A stretch of DNA of 64,000 nt from JAHEKB01 sp049115575 (GTDB lineage: Bacteria > Bacteroidota > Bacteroidia > NS11-12g > UBA9320), in contig JAGDZU010000002.1 in NCBI GenBank assembly GCA_049115575.1, forward strand, positions 186,001 through 250,000, in the 5' to 3' direction. Position 1 is the stretch's first letter. Each line of letters begins with the position of its first letter. Shown here one piece after another: positions 36,012-44,391 of the stretch. The notes below the pieces were generated by a model. The model was not told the origin of the DNA, searched no databases, and saw nothing but the letters and a program-made list of their open reading frames with translations. Both the position numbers and the translations under genes were made by a program.

Positions 36012-37609
36012 TTGCTTAAGACCTTGAATTCTACCCTACGATTAAGGCGCTGACCTTCGGGGGTGTCATTATCCGCTATGGGAGTATCAGGGCCATAACC
36101 AACAATTTCTACTCTATCTTCCGAAATGCCTTGCAAGACCAAGAATCGACGTACTGCCTTAGCCCTTCGTTGACTCAATTTCATATTGTGTTCATGAGAA
36201 CCTGCACTACTAGTATGGCCAGAAATTTCTATACGCATATTGGGATTTCTGTCAAGCACCACTAGTACATTATTCAAAGACCTGAAAGAAGACGGAAGCA
36301 GGTCAGATTTATCATTTTCAAAGTTGATGTATTCCAATACAAACCTGTCTCCAACACTTAAATTGGTTAATTGCTCCAGTTCCGGATCTTCAATATAATC
36401 TACCACTTCTGGTTGTTTACTCGTGAAATTGCACGGGCAATTGTCTGCTTGCTCAACTGGAACCAAACTCACATCATCTAGATAATAATAGCACTCCATA
36501 CTTTCACCGGGAACGTCCAATAGCAATAAAGACTTGTGATCTTTAAAACTTCCAATGGTCATCCATTGCTCGCCTCCCTTTGCTTTATATGTACATTGGA
36601 TTTTCATCCATCTTGTTTTGAAAAGAAGAACTTGATCGTCTAAACTAATGTCAGCTCTTACCTGAAGGAGTTCATCTACATCTATCTGGTTTTTATTTTT
36701 AGTGAATTGAACGCCTAGAGCATTGGTGGCGTATTTGCTCGCAGCGGAAAGCTTAACGTAAGCCGAGAAGCAATAAATAGAATCCTTTTTTAGAGGTTCT
36801 TTCAATTGATTCTGAACATACTCTATATGCTTTTGCATTGAAAATACTCTAAATCCAATAAAGCTACTCCCAGACCTGGCGTGCTCTTTCATTATATAGA
36901 GGTCTGGCGATTTAGAAGCCTCTTCCCAATACGGCAATTGATTGGTAAAAGACATGGTGGAGAAAAAGGCTTTTGGATGTTTTTCGAAATTAGGGTTGTT
37001 CACATAGTTGAATTGATCCGTTGTTTTGAAACTGGATTCCTCCAAAAGACTAGCTTCACCAAGGCTGTCTTCAAACGCAGTATAGTTTTTAAGTTGCTCT
37101 ATGTATCCCGGGTCTTCTAAGCTACTTTGCCATACAGTCACAAAATCAGGACCTCGATTTGATTTTATTTTATACTCTTCAACACTAAAGGAGTGAAAAT
37201 CTCTATACACATGAATGATGCTACCCTCTTCTTTAATAATCGCTGATTCATATGCAAATTGATTTTTGAGTTTACCCTGCTGGTAAAGGCGAATTAAAAT
37301 AGTGTCACCACTGTGCGGATTTAAATACACTTGCCTACCGTGTCTTAGGTATTTATTCTTGGACTTCTTAACAATGAAGTTCTCTTCCTTTATCAATTCG
37401 CCTGCGCTATCATAGTATAGCCATTTCCCTTTCTTTAAATGAAGAAACTGTTTGCTACCAGTGACTTGAGAGAAGTATTTGCTTTTTACATACTTGCCGC
37501 TGTTAGTGCTTATCAATTGGTCATAATGCAAGGTATCTTGCGCAAGTAACTGCAAACTGAAAAAGCAGGTTATAAGCAAAAGTGATCTCATCTCCTTAAG
37601 CTTATTCAA
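36008..37609 (-). CDS. OmpA family protein
   Basis: The 533 residues have a signal peptide (LLLITCFFSLQLLAQ), an N-terminal half with MORN-like or repeat character (KGKWLYYDSAGELIKEENF), and a carbohydrate-binding-like middle domain ending around 410. The last 110 residues are an OmpA peptidoglycan-binding domain: INFENDKSDLLPSS, MRIEISGHTSS, LSQRRAKAVRRFL and NRRVEFKVL. It should anchor the outer membrane to peptidoglycan. It follows bamA by 13 bases in the same operon direction, in the position where many Bacteroidota carry Skp/OmpH genes. Confidence 0.85.
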   Translation of the reverse strand: MNKLKEMRSLLLITCFFSLQLLAQDTLHYDQLISTNSGKYVKSKYFSQVTGSKQFLHLKKGKWLYYDSAGELIKEENFIVKKSKNKYLRHGRQVYLNPHSGDTILIRLYQQGKLKNQFAYESAIIKEEGSIIHVYRDFHSFSVEEYKIKSNRGPDFVTVWQSSLEDPGYIEQLKNYTAFEDSLGEASLLEESSFKTTDQFNYVNNPNFEKHPKAFFSTMSFTNQLPYWEEASKSPDLYIMKEHARSGSSFIGFRVFSMQKHIEYVQNQLKEPLKKDSIYCFSAYVKLSAASKYATNALGVQFTKNKNQIDVDELLQVRADISLDDQVLLFKTRWMKIQCTYKAKGGEQWMTIGSFKDHKSLLLLDVPGESMECYYYLDDVSLVPVEQADNCPCNFTSKQPEVVDYIEDPELEQLTNLSVGDRFVLEYINFENDKSDLLPSSFRSLNNVLVVLDRNPNMRIEISGHTSSAGSHEHNMKLSQRRAKAVRRFLVLQGISEDRVEIVGYGPDTPIADNDTPEGQRLNRRVEFKVLSN

Positions 37610-37622
37610 ATATCATACTAGC

Positions 37623-40118
37623 TTAAAACTGTTGACCAATAGTGAAGTGGAATTCTCCAGGGGCACTTGGGTCGAATGGGAAGGCATAATCCAGTCCTAA
37701 TAATCCAAACATTGGCAAGAACATACGAACACCAAATCCGGCTGCTCTCCTCACCTTGAAAGGATTAAAATCTTTAAAGTTATCGTAAGCATTACCAGCT
37801 TCTAAGAATGTATGAGCATAGATAGTTGATGTTTGACCTACGGTTAATGGATACCTCAATTCCAAGGTGTATTTGGTGTATATAGGTTTAGAGCCTGTTC
37901 TTCTAACTGGGTCACTAATACTACCGTCTGCATAGCCTCTTTGTGCTATAATGTCAGTACCATACAACCTCACATTTGAAAGACCGCTACCTCCAACTAG
38001 GAATTGTTCAAAAGGAGAATAACCAATGTCATTATTATAGATACCAACCATTCCTACGCGGATTGCAGGAGCCAAAACAAATTGACGTTTTGCATTGGGG
38101 TTCTTGGAAAATCCTAGGAACCATTGTGCGTCAAATTTGAATTTATATAACTCTACCCATTTGAATCTTTCTTGGGCGGTTAGAGTGGTATAATCCTTTT
38201 TGCTGTTGAGCAAAGAATATGGTGGTGTTCCCTGAGCAGAGAAATTAAAATTAGATCCTGAAGATGGATATATTGGATGACTCGTAGAGTTTCTACCAAG
38301 GTTCAGAATTAAACTTAAGTTATTGGCAAAACCTGTTGTAAAACCTAGTTCAGTAGCTCCAGAATAAATCCAATTGTTCAAATTATACCTCTGGTAAGTT
38401 AAAGAACTGTTGAAGGTGAAGAAATCATCTGGCTTCTTCAAACGCTTTCCAAACGAGATGGTACCACCTGTTGTCTTAAACTTTGGTCTGTCTGCAGCTT
38501 GACTAAAATCCGATTGTACGGAATGGAACAAACTAACCGACAATGAATTAGGCTTCTTTCCTCCGAGCCAAGGTTCAACAAAAGAAAAGCTATATCCTTG
38601 ATATTGCGGTCCGTTACTTTGAGCCCTTAGAGATAGTTTTTGTCCATCACCAGTTGGTATAGGATTGAACTTTCCTTGCAGCATTTTTCTGGTACTGAAA
38701 TTATTCAGAGTTAATCCAAGTGTGCCAACAAATCCGCCAAATCCGCCCCAACCACCAGATGCTTCAATTTGATCACTTGGTTTCTCAACCACTTTATATT
38801 CTATATCTACCGTTCCATTTGCTGGGTTTGGTATAGGAGTTACGTCTAGACCTTCAGGATCGAAGAATCCAAGAGCCGCTAATTCTCGCATTGAGCGCTG
38901 TATGTCACTTCTGCTGAATTTATCTCCTGGCATAGTTCTAATTACCCTCAAAGCCACAAAATCACTTGTTTTATCATTACCGGAAACCGTAACCCTGTTC
39001 ACAGTAGCTTGTTTACCTTCATATACCCTTAGCTCAAGGTCTATACTGTCATTTTCAACCAATACTTCAACTGGATTTACGTTGAAAAAGAGGTATCCAT
39101 CGTCCATGTATAAACTTGAAATATCAAAGCCGTTAGGATTCATAAACAAGCGTGTTTCCAATCTAGCTTGGTCATAAACATCGCCTTTTTTAATACCCAA
39201 AATGGTGTCGAGCAAAGTGCTTCTGTATTTGGTGTTGCCCACCCATATTATATCTCTGAAATAATATTTCTTACCTTCATCTATGGTCATTTTAATAACC
39301 ACTCTTTTATCATTTATTTTAATAACGGAGTCGGATACTAATTGAGCGTCTCTATAACCCATGCTGTTGTATTTAGCAATAACAGCAGGTCTAGTGGTCT
39401 CGTAGTTTTCAGCCACGTATTTAGAGCTGGCGAATATGTTTATCTTTCTATAGCGTCTTTTTGGTTTAATAAGTTTTCTGAGCTTCTTGTCTGGAACAGT
39501 CTCATTTCCAACAAAAACCACATCCTGTACTCTCACTTTTTTACCCTTATTTATCTTAATCCTCAAAATTTCAAAATTTGGTTTTTCAGGATCGGCTTCT
39601 TTGGTAAATTCTGTACTAACACCATAATACCCTTTATCATAGAAAAATGCGTGTATCTGTCTTGTTGCTTGATTAATAAGGTCTTCAGTTATCAATTGAT
39701 TTCTCCTTAAATCCAACTCGTCTCTGATGTCGTTGGTTTCCCCTTTTTTAAGTCCTCTTATGGAGTATTTAGAAAGACGTGGTCTTTCTGTCACTATGAT
39801 GTTAATGAAAATCTTCTTTCCATTTACTCCTGCCAATTTGATTTCTATATCGCTAAACAATCCTTGAGACCACAATTTTTCTGTGGCTATTCGGAGTTCA
39901 TCTCCTGGAACTACTATCTGTTGCCCTATTACTAAACCAGACATAATAACTATAATGTTTCGGTCTGTAAATTGATTTCCATACACTGCAATCCCGCCTA
40001 GCTCATACTTAGTTGGTTTTTCGTAATCCAATATCAAGATGGAGGTACTGTCTATATCTTGGCCGTAAGATGCATGCAAAGAGCACACAGTTAATATTAA
40101 TAAGATTAATTTCTTCAT
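37623..40118 (-). CDS. bamA: Outer membrane protein assembly factor BamA
   Basis: Core of the machinery inserting beta-barrels into the outer membrane. The 831 residues have a signal peptide (LILLILTVCSLHASYGQ), POTRA repeats over about 30-440 (for example KIKINDKRVVIKMTIDEGKKYYF and KGDVYDQARLETRLFMNP) and a C-terminal barrel from about 460, ending FDPSAPGEFHFTIGQQF with the terminal Phe that signals barrel insertion. The conserved VRGF-type motif appears as NVRLYGTDIIAQRGYADG. It is downstream of uppS with eight bases between, matching the usual Bacteroidota order uppS-bamA. Confidence 0.95.
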   Translation of the reverse strand: MKKLILLILTVCSLHASYGQDIDSTSILILDYEKPTKYELGGIAVYGNQFTDRNIIVIMSGLVIGQQIVVPGDELRIATEKLWSQGLFSDIEIKLAGVNGKKIFINIIVTERPRLSKYSIRGLKKGETNDIRDELDLRRNQLITEDLINQATRQIHAFFYDKGYYGVSTEFTKEADPEKPNFEILRIKINKGKKVRVQDVVFVGNETVPDKKLRKLIKPKRRYRKINIFASSKYVAENYETTRPAVIAKYNSMGYRDAQLVSDSVIKINDKRVVIKMTIDEGKKYYFRDIIWVGNTKYRSTLLDTILGIKKGDVYDQARLETRLFMNPNGFDISSLYMDDGYLFFNVNPVEVLVENDSIDLELRVYEGKQATVNRVTVSGNDKTSDFVALRVIRTMPGDKFSRSDIQRSMRELAALGFFDPEGLDVTPIPNPANGTVDIEYKVVEKPSDQIEASGGWGGFGGFVGTLGLTLNNFSTRKMLQGKFNPIPTGDGQKLSLRAQSNGPQYQGYSFSFVEPWLGGKKPNSLSVSLFHSVQSDFSQAADRPKFKTTGGTISFGKRLKKPDDFFTFNSSLTYQRYNLNNWIYSGATELGFTTGFANNLSLILNLGRNSTSHPIYPSSGSNFNFSAQGTPPYSLLNSKKDYTTLTAQERFKWVELYKFKFDAQWFLGFSKNPNAKRQFVLAPAIRVGMVGIYNNDIGYSPFEQFLVGGSGLSNVRLYGTDIIAQRGYADGSISDPVRRTGSKPIYTKYTLELRYPLTVGQTSTIYAHTFLEAGNAYDNFKDFNPFKVRRAAGFGVRMFLPMFGLLGLDYAFPFDPSAPGEFHFTIGQQF

Positions 40119-40126
40119 ATTTGGTA

Positions 40127-40870
40127 TTAGGCCTTACTCAGCTGTTCGCTCGTTTTGCCAAATCTTCTTTCTCTGTTCTGGTAATCTAAGATTGCTTTGT
40201 ACAAATCTTCTCTTCTAAAGTCCGGCCAAAGTACATCTGTAAAGTATAATTCACTATATGCAATTTCCCAAAGAAGGAAATTACTTATTCTTTGTTCCCC
40301 GCTGGTTCTAATCATTAACTCAGGATGCGGGTATTTATAAGTGGTCAAAGTGTTATTGATGAGCGTCTCATCTATATCTTCTATATTAATTTCTCCATCA
40401 ACGGCTTTTTGAGCAATATGCTTGGTGGCATTCACTATATCCCATTTAGCGCTGTAACTCAAAGCCAAAATTAAGGTCATACGACTATTGCCTTTGGTAA
40501 TCTCCATGGCTTCATCTAATTCGCGAATACAATCTTTGGGTAGGGTATTGCGGTCGCCAATAGCATCAAGTTTTATGTCGTTATCCATGAGGGTCTTAGT
40601 CTCATTTCGAATAGTTTTAACGAGCAAAGTCATTAATGCATTGACTTCCTTTTTAGGGCGATTCCAATTTTCTGTACTGAAAGCGTATAAAGTCAAACAT
40701 TCAATTCCCAGCTCAGCAGCTCCTTCGGCAACTTCACGAACAGAGCGCACTCCACTTTGATGACCAAAAACTCTAAATTTACCCTGACTCTTTGCCCATC
40801 TACCATTGCCATCCATAATAATGGCTACATGTTTTGGAAGCTTATTAGGATTGATCTGCTCTTTTAACAT
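40127..40870 (-). CDS. uppS: Isoprenyl transferase (undecaprenyl diphosphate synthase)
   Basis: Makes the C55 isoprenoid carrier for peptidoglycan and surface polysaccharide. The 247 residues carry the catalytic HVAIIMDGNGRWAK (14-27, Asp 20), the LTLYAFSTENWNRP segment (about 60-73) and RTSGEQRISNFLLWEIAYSE near 193-212, all characteristic of cis-prenyltransferases. One base separates it from the PorG-like gene before it and eight from bamA, so all are one operon. Confidence 0.97.
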   Translation of the reverse strand: MLKEQINPNKLPKHVAIIMDGNGRWAKSQGKFRVFGHQSGVRSVREVAEGAAELGIECLTLYAFSTENWNRPKKEVNALMTLLVKTIRNETKTLMDNDIKLDAIGDRNTLPKDCIRELDEAMEITKGNSRMTLILALSYSAKWDIVNATKHIAQKAVDGEINIEDIDETLINNTLTTYKYPHPELMIRTSGEQRISNFLLWEIAYSELYFTDVLWPDFRREDLYKAILDYQNRERRFGKTSEQLSKA

Positions 40871-40871
40871 A

Positions 40872-41660
40872 CTATCGAGACCAACATTTGATAGGGGTGA
40901 AACGATATGACAGACTAATACCAGTTAAAACATACCAGTCTTTATTATTTGGATCTCCACGCATATCACCTACCTCGGCAATATAATCTTGTCCATCAAT
41001 TACCTCACCAGATCTGTCTGAAAAATCAGGAGATGCTGGGTTCTCTGGATAAACGGTGCTTACGTCGTCTAAATAGTCAGTGAAGGTTCGTCTCCAACCC
41101 AACTCAACACTGGTTATTAAATTTGGAGTGATATTGTATTTGAATCCACCTCCAAAAGGGATGCTGAATTGAAAAAGGTGGTAGTCATTTCCCAAAGTTT
41201 GACCCTCGTTGTTCATGCTAGATAACTCAAACCACTCATCGTTCATTAAGGCCTTAGGATTATGGTAATACATTGAAAATCCAACAAAAGCATAAAAAGT
41301 CGCATTTTGATGGAAAGGAGAATTACTAAATGGTTGGTAATTGAGTTCTAAAGTGTTAGACAGTTCTATGATGTCTGACTGAAAACTTAAATTTCTAATG
41401 ACGTTCTCCTCAAAGTTTTGATCCGAACCGGAGATTCTCATATAAGATATCATGGGTCTGTATGCCCAGAATTGATTAATGTTATATCTATAGAAAATCC
41501 CGCCAGCAGCATGCGTCTCAGAAAACACTATTTCGTCAGCCAAATCTCCGTGATAATTAGAGGCACCTCCAAAGAATCCAATCTCGTGAGATCTCCCCTG
41601 AAGCTGTGCTTGAGAAGTGCAGCTGAGTATCAATAAAATATATAAGCAGACGCTACGCAT
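40872..41660 (-). CDS. PorG-like DUF6089 outer-membrane protein (second copy)
   Basis: The 262 residues start with a signal peptide (SVCLYILLILSCTSQAQ) and match the DUF6089/PorG type: GFFGGASNYHGDLAD at the start of the mature part, IPFGGGFKYNI near 170, SVELGWRRTFTDYLDDVSTVYP near 190 and a last strand GISLSYRF. PorG is an outer-membrane barrel that forms ring structures with PorK and PorN in type IX secretion; the gene lies before uppS-bamA, its known place. An exact -7 box precedes it. Neighbour 41743-42648 is a close relative. Confidence 0.82.
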   Translation of the reverse strand: MRSVCLYILLILSCTSQAQLQGRSHEIGFFGGASNYHGDLADEIVFSETHAAGGIFYRYNINQFWAYRPMISYMRISGSDQNFEENVIRNLSFQSDIIELSNTLELNYQPFSNSPFHQNATFYAFVGFSMYYHNPKALMNDEWFELSSMNNEGQTLGNDYHLFQFSIPFGGGFKYNITPNLITSVELGWRRTFTDYLDDVSTVYPENPASPDFSDRSGEVIDGQDYIAEVGDMRGDPNNKDWYVLTGISLSYRFTPIKCWSR

Positions 41661-41682
41661 TCGCTGGTTTGAAAATAAAACG

Positions 41683-41690
41683 CAAAAGTA
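41683..41690 (-). promoter_or_regulatory. Putative -7 box of the second PorG-like gene
   Basis: TACTTTTG on the minus strand, exact TAnnTTTG, 22 bases before the ATG. Confidence 0.45.
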
Positions 41691-41742
41691 CGGAAGATGT
41701 TACTCCTATAGTGCCCTTAGTGAATGAAATATGACCTTTTAT

Positions 41743-42648
41743 CTAGAACTGTGCACATTGGTCTCTATTCCCATAGATTCTGTAGGTAATGGTCAATCCA
41801 AAGATTCCATAACTGTCATCTTTTTGATTGTTACCTCTAGGGTCACCTTCTAAGTGAAGAGTAGGGCTTCTATCTGCCATGGCTGCTGCCATAGGTCCAT
41901 ATTGTGCTTCTATACGAGTGGGCTCAACATAAGTAGTGCTTACATCGTCTAGGTAATCAGTAAATGTAAATCGTATACCGTATTCAAGACCAACGGCCCA
42001 TTTGTTATTCAATTTAAATTTGAATCCACCACCAACTGGGATAGCAATTTGTGTTAAGCTATAACGTTTTCTTTCATTGAACTCCGTTGTTTCTTGACCT
42101 TCTGTAGCTAAGGGTTGTAATTCAACCCATTGCCCGTCTCTATCAGATAAATTGGGGTAACTGCTATTAGGACGAGTCATATGAGGACTGCTTGGATCAA
42201 AAATAAATTGCGATTCTGGGTTAAATTTAAATACACTGATACCGGCGAACAAATAAGGAATGGCACCAGATGACCTTCTTGGGTCAATAGTTATCAAATT
42301 CCACTCGGCTGCTGCGGTAAAGTCCCAAAGTCGAGACCTGAAATGTAATTGTCTTGGAATTTCATCTTCCACAGGATCGTACCAATTGTCATCACCTTCC
42401 ATACCACCAAACTGACCGCTCAATCTAAATGTAACAGTCTCATTAGGAGTATATCTTGTAATGATTCCAACGCTTGGCTTAAAGCCGCGTGTTTCAAAAT
42501 AGCTTTGGGTTAAATCACCAGAGTAGTGACTGAAACCAACGATCAAACCAAATTCCAATTCACTGGTTTTAAACCACTTCTGCCCATAACTAACTTGAGT
42601 AGAGCATATTATGGCTAAAACCACGGTTATTCTTGCAAACTTCTTCAT
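41743..42648 (-). CDS. PorG-like DUF6089 outer-membrane protein (first copy)
   Basis: The 301 residues are counted from ATG 42648 (MKKFARITVVLAIICSTQVSYGQ, a normal signal peptide); the frame is open upstream to 42723 but that extension precedes the signal and the -7 box. Mature sequence LIVGFSHYSGDLTQSYF, a central IAIPVGGGFKFKLN and GIRFTFTDYLDDVSTTY match the neighbour's same blocks, so both are DUF6089/PorG-like. The protein differs from its neighbour by longer loops and a final GLTITYRIYGNRDQCAQF. A tandem duplication of a T9SS component is the likely origin. Confidence 0.8.
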   Translation of the reverse strand: MKKFARITVVLAIICSTQVSYGQKWFKTSELEFGLIVGFSHYSGDLTQSYFETRGFKPSVGIITRYTPNETVTFRLSGQFGGMEGDDNWYDPVEDEIPRQLHFRSRLWDFTAAAEWNLITIDPRRSSGAIPYLFAGISVFKFNPESQFIFDPSSPHMTRPNSSYPNLSDRDGQWVELQPLATEGQETTEFNERKRYSLTQIAIPVGGGFKFKLNNKWAVGLEYGIRFTFTDYLDDVSTTYVEPTRIEAQYGPMAAAMADRSPTLHLEGDPRGNNQKDDSYGIFGLTITYRIYGNRDQCAQF

Positions 42649-42668
42649 TCCTTTAAGGTCTAACTGAG

Positions 42669-42676
42669 CAAATGTA
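42669..42676 (-). promoter_or_regulatory. Putative -7 box of the first PorG-like gene
   Basis: TACATTTG on the minus strand, exact TAnnTTTG, 20 bases before the ATG at 42648 and inside the upstream frame extension, so it supports the shorter start. Confidence 0.5.
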
Positions 42677-42723
42677 AGTTTTAAAACGAAGATTTTCTCT
42701 TTTTTATTTTGCTGAGAGTCCAA

Positions 42724-43350
42724 TCAAGACAAGGTGTAGAACTCCTTTTTTTCTGTGGTATGGTTCCTAATTATGCCTGCGGAAATCATATTAACCAGGA
42801 TTTTTGAAGCCCTCCATTTTGAGATATTCACCAATTTTTTAAATTCCATTAGCGTAATTCTTTCATGATTTGACAAATACTTTAATAGCGCCTCTTCATT
42901 CTTTCCATATTTAATGAAAGTGCCTTTTTGTGCTGTTTCTCTTCTCAAAACATCTACCACCACTTTACTTGCTAATAGGCTCTTGTCTTTAACCCTAATA
43001 TATACCCACCATTTGCCATCTTCACCTTTAGCGGCATGTGGTTTTTCAGTGCCTTCAGCCACTTTACACTCGATTATTTGCTTGTCTCCTATTTGGTGAA
43101 GTGTGTTTTCAATTTGAACTTCAGGTTTACAATGGAACGCCGCTGCCAATTCGAGCATGTAAATTTCATCCTCCGTTTTGATGCCTGCTATGCTTTTATT
43201 GTCTCTAACACCAACAAGCAAAGTTCCTCCACTTCTATTGGCAAATGAGCTCATGGTTTTAGCAATTTTGGTCGCACTACTGATGGTTTGTTTATAGTCA
43301 AGACTTTCGTCTTCCCCTCTCAACAACAGTTTTTTGATGTGCGCATTCAT
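42724..43350 (-). CDS. AlbA_2/Schlafen-type ATP-binding domain protein with wHTH end
   Basis: The 208 residues begin with an AlbA_2 domain (PF04326): LLLRGEDESLDYKQTISS at 8-25, AKTMSSFANRSGGTLLVGV near 30-48 and KPHAAKGEDGKWWVYIRV near 103-120. The last 60 residues form a small winged-helix (RITLMEFKKLVNISKWRAS, HTTEKKEFYTLS). Such proteins are annotated as putative DNA-binding regulators; the target is unknown. Its end is next to the frame of the first PorG-like gene, so it may regulate or be cotranscribed with the envelope operon. Confidence 0.8.
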   Translation of the reverse strand: MNAHIKKLLLRGEDESLDYKQTISSATKIAKTMSSFANRSGGTLLVGVRDNKSIAGIKTEDEIYMLELAAAFHCKPEVQIENTLHQIGDKQIIECKVAEGTEKPHAAKGEDGKWWVYIRVKDKSLLASKVVVDVLRRETAQKGTFIKYGKNEEALLKYLSNHERITLMEFKKLVNISKWRASKILVNMISAGIIRNHTTEKKEFYTLS

Positions 43351-43374
43351 TTTTTAAAGAAATATGAGAGTGGG

Positions 43375-44322
43375 TTACAGTTTTATTTTACCTAAATCTG
43401 TATTTACCGCATTAAACTCTGAAATGATTTCGGCAACTATGTCTGCCGCTGGTTTAATGCTATCTATATTGCCACTAATCTGGCCAATTTCTAGTTCTCC
43501 TTCTTTAAGATCTCCTTGGAACATCCCTTTTTTAGCTCTCGCTCTTCCTAATATTTTCTGAAGCTCTTCTTTGCTTGCTCCATGCATTTCAGCCATCTGT
43601 ACTTGCTCAAAAAATTCATTTTTCAGTAAACGTACCGGAGTTAGTTTTTTCAAGGACAGTTGGGTAGCTCCATCTTTAGCATCTACTACAGCATTTTTAA
43701 AATTGATATGAGCAGATGACTCTTCACTTGCTACAAATCTAGAACCAATTTGCACCCCTTCAGCCCCCAATGCAAATGCTGCAGACATGCTTTTCCCACT
43801 AGCAATCCCGCCTGCTGCAATTACTGGCACGGATACTGTCTCGCAAATCTGAGGAATAAGGCAAAATGTAGTAGTCTCCTCTCTTCCATTGTGCCCACCA
43901 GCTTCAAATCCTTCAGCAACTACAGCGTCTACACCAGATTCTTCGGCTTTCTTGGCAAATTTTCTATTTGAAATAACATGTACTACGGTTATGCCTTTTT
44001 CTTTAAGTTTTGAAGTCCAGGTGGCTGGATTTCCAGCTGATGTAAACACGATAGGAACATCATATTTCACAATGAGCTCTATATGTTTATCAATATCTGG
44101 ATAAAGCAATGGCAGATTCACCGCAAAAGGTTTGTTGCTGGCTTGTTTATACTTCTGAATGTGTTCTTCCAACACTTCAGGATACATACTCCCAGCTCCA
44201 ATAATTCCCAGACCTCCTGCATTGCTTACCGCAGATGCGAGTTCCCAACCACTACACCAAATCATTCCTGCTTGTATCAATGGATATTTAATATGAAAGA
44301 GTTCGGTTATCCGATTATTCAT
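43375..44322 (-). CDS. Nitronate monooxygenase / 2-nitropropane dioxygenase-like flavoprotein
   Basis: FMN enzyme of the NMO family (PF03060). The 315 residues show the TIM-barrel features: IKYPLIQAGMIWCSGWELASAVSNAGGLG at the start in the usual order, NLPLLYP, VVAEGFEAGGHNGREE with the His at about 144, VPVIAAGGIASGKSMSAAFALGAEGVQIGSRF near 167-198 and the loop after it. Some relatives act as enoyl-ACP reductases (FabK), so the actual substrate is not certain. A -7 box lies four bases before the ATG. The divergent gene is an FAD oxidoreductase. Confidence 0.85.
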   Translation of the reverse strand: MNNRITELFHIKYPLIQAGMIWCSGWELASAVSNAGGLGIIGAGSMYPEVLEEHIQKYKQASNKPFAVNLPLLYPDIDKHIELIVKYDVPIVFTSAGNPATWTSKLKEKGITVVHVISNRKFAKKAEESGVDAVVAEGFEAGGHNGREETTTFCLIPQICETVSVPVIAAGGIASGKSMSAAFALGAEGVQIGSRFVASEESSAHINFKNAVVDAKDGATQLSLKKLTPVRLLKNEFFEQVQMAEMHGASKEELQKILGRARAKKGMFQGDLKEGELEIGQISGNIDSIKPAADIVAEIISEFNAVNTDLGKIKL

Positions 44323-44326
44323 AAGG

Positions 44327-44334
44327 CAAAGTTA
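44327..44334 (-). promoter_or_regulatory. Putative -7 box of the NMO-like gene
   Basis: TAACTTTG on the minus strand, exact TAnnTTTG, followed by CCTT and the ATG. Spacing to the start codon is exactly four bases. Confidence 0.5.
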
Positions 44335-44391
44335 TTCAAAGCTAAATCTTGTATTTATTCTTTGAGCTTAAATACACAACTTTGCTCAAGA

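Noticed and set aside
37623..40118. Possible second BamA relation with 27362-29095 as a duplicated pair
   Set aside because: The two differ strongly in length and POTRA count, and the genes lie in unrelated operons.
42649..42723. Longer start of the first PorG-like protein
   Set aside because: A normal signal peptide starts at 42648, and a -7 box lies inside the extension.
44083..44391. N-terminal extension of the FAD oxidoreductase frame
   Set aside because: It lies on the reverse of the NMO-like gene and before the GSGLTG motif; ATG 44392 fits the family.
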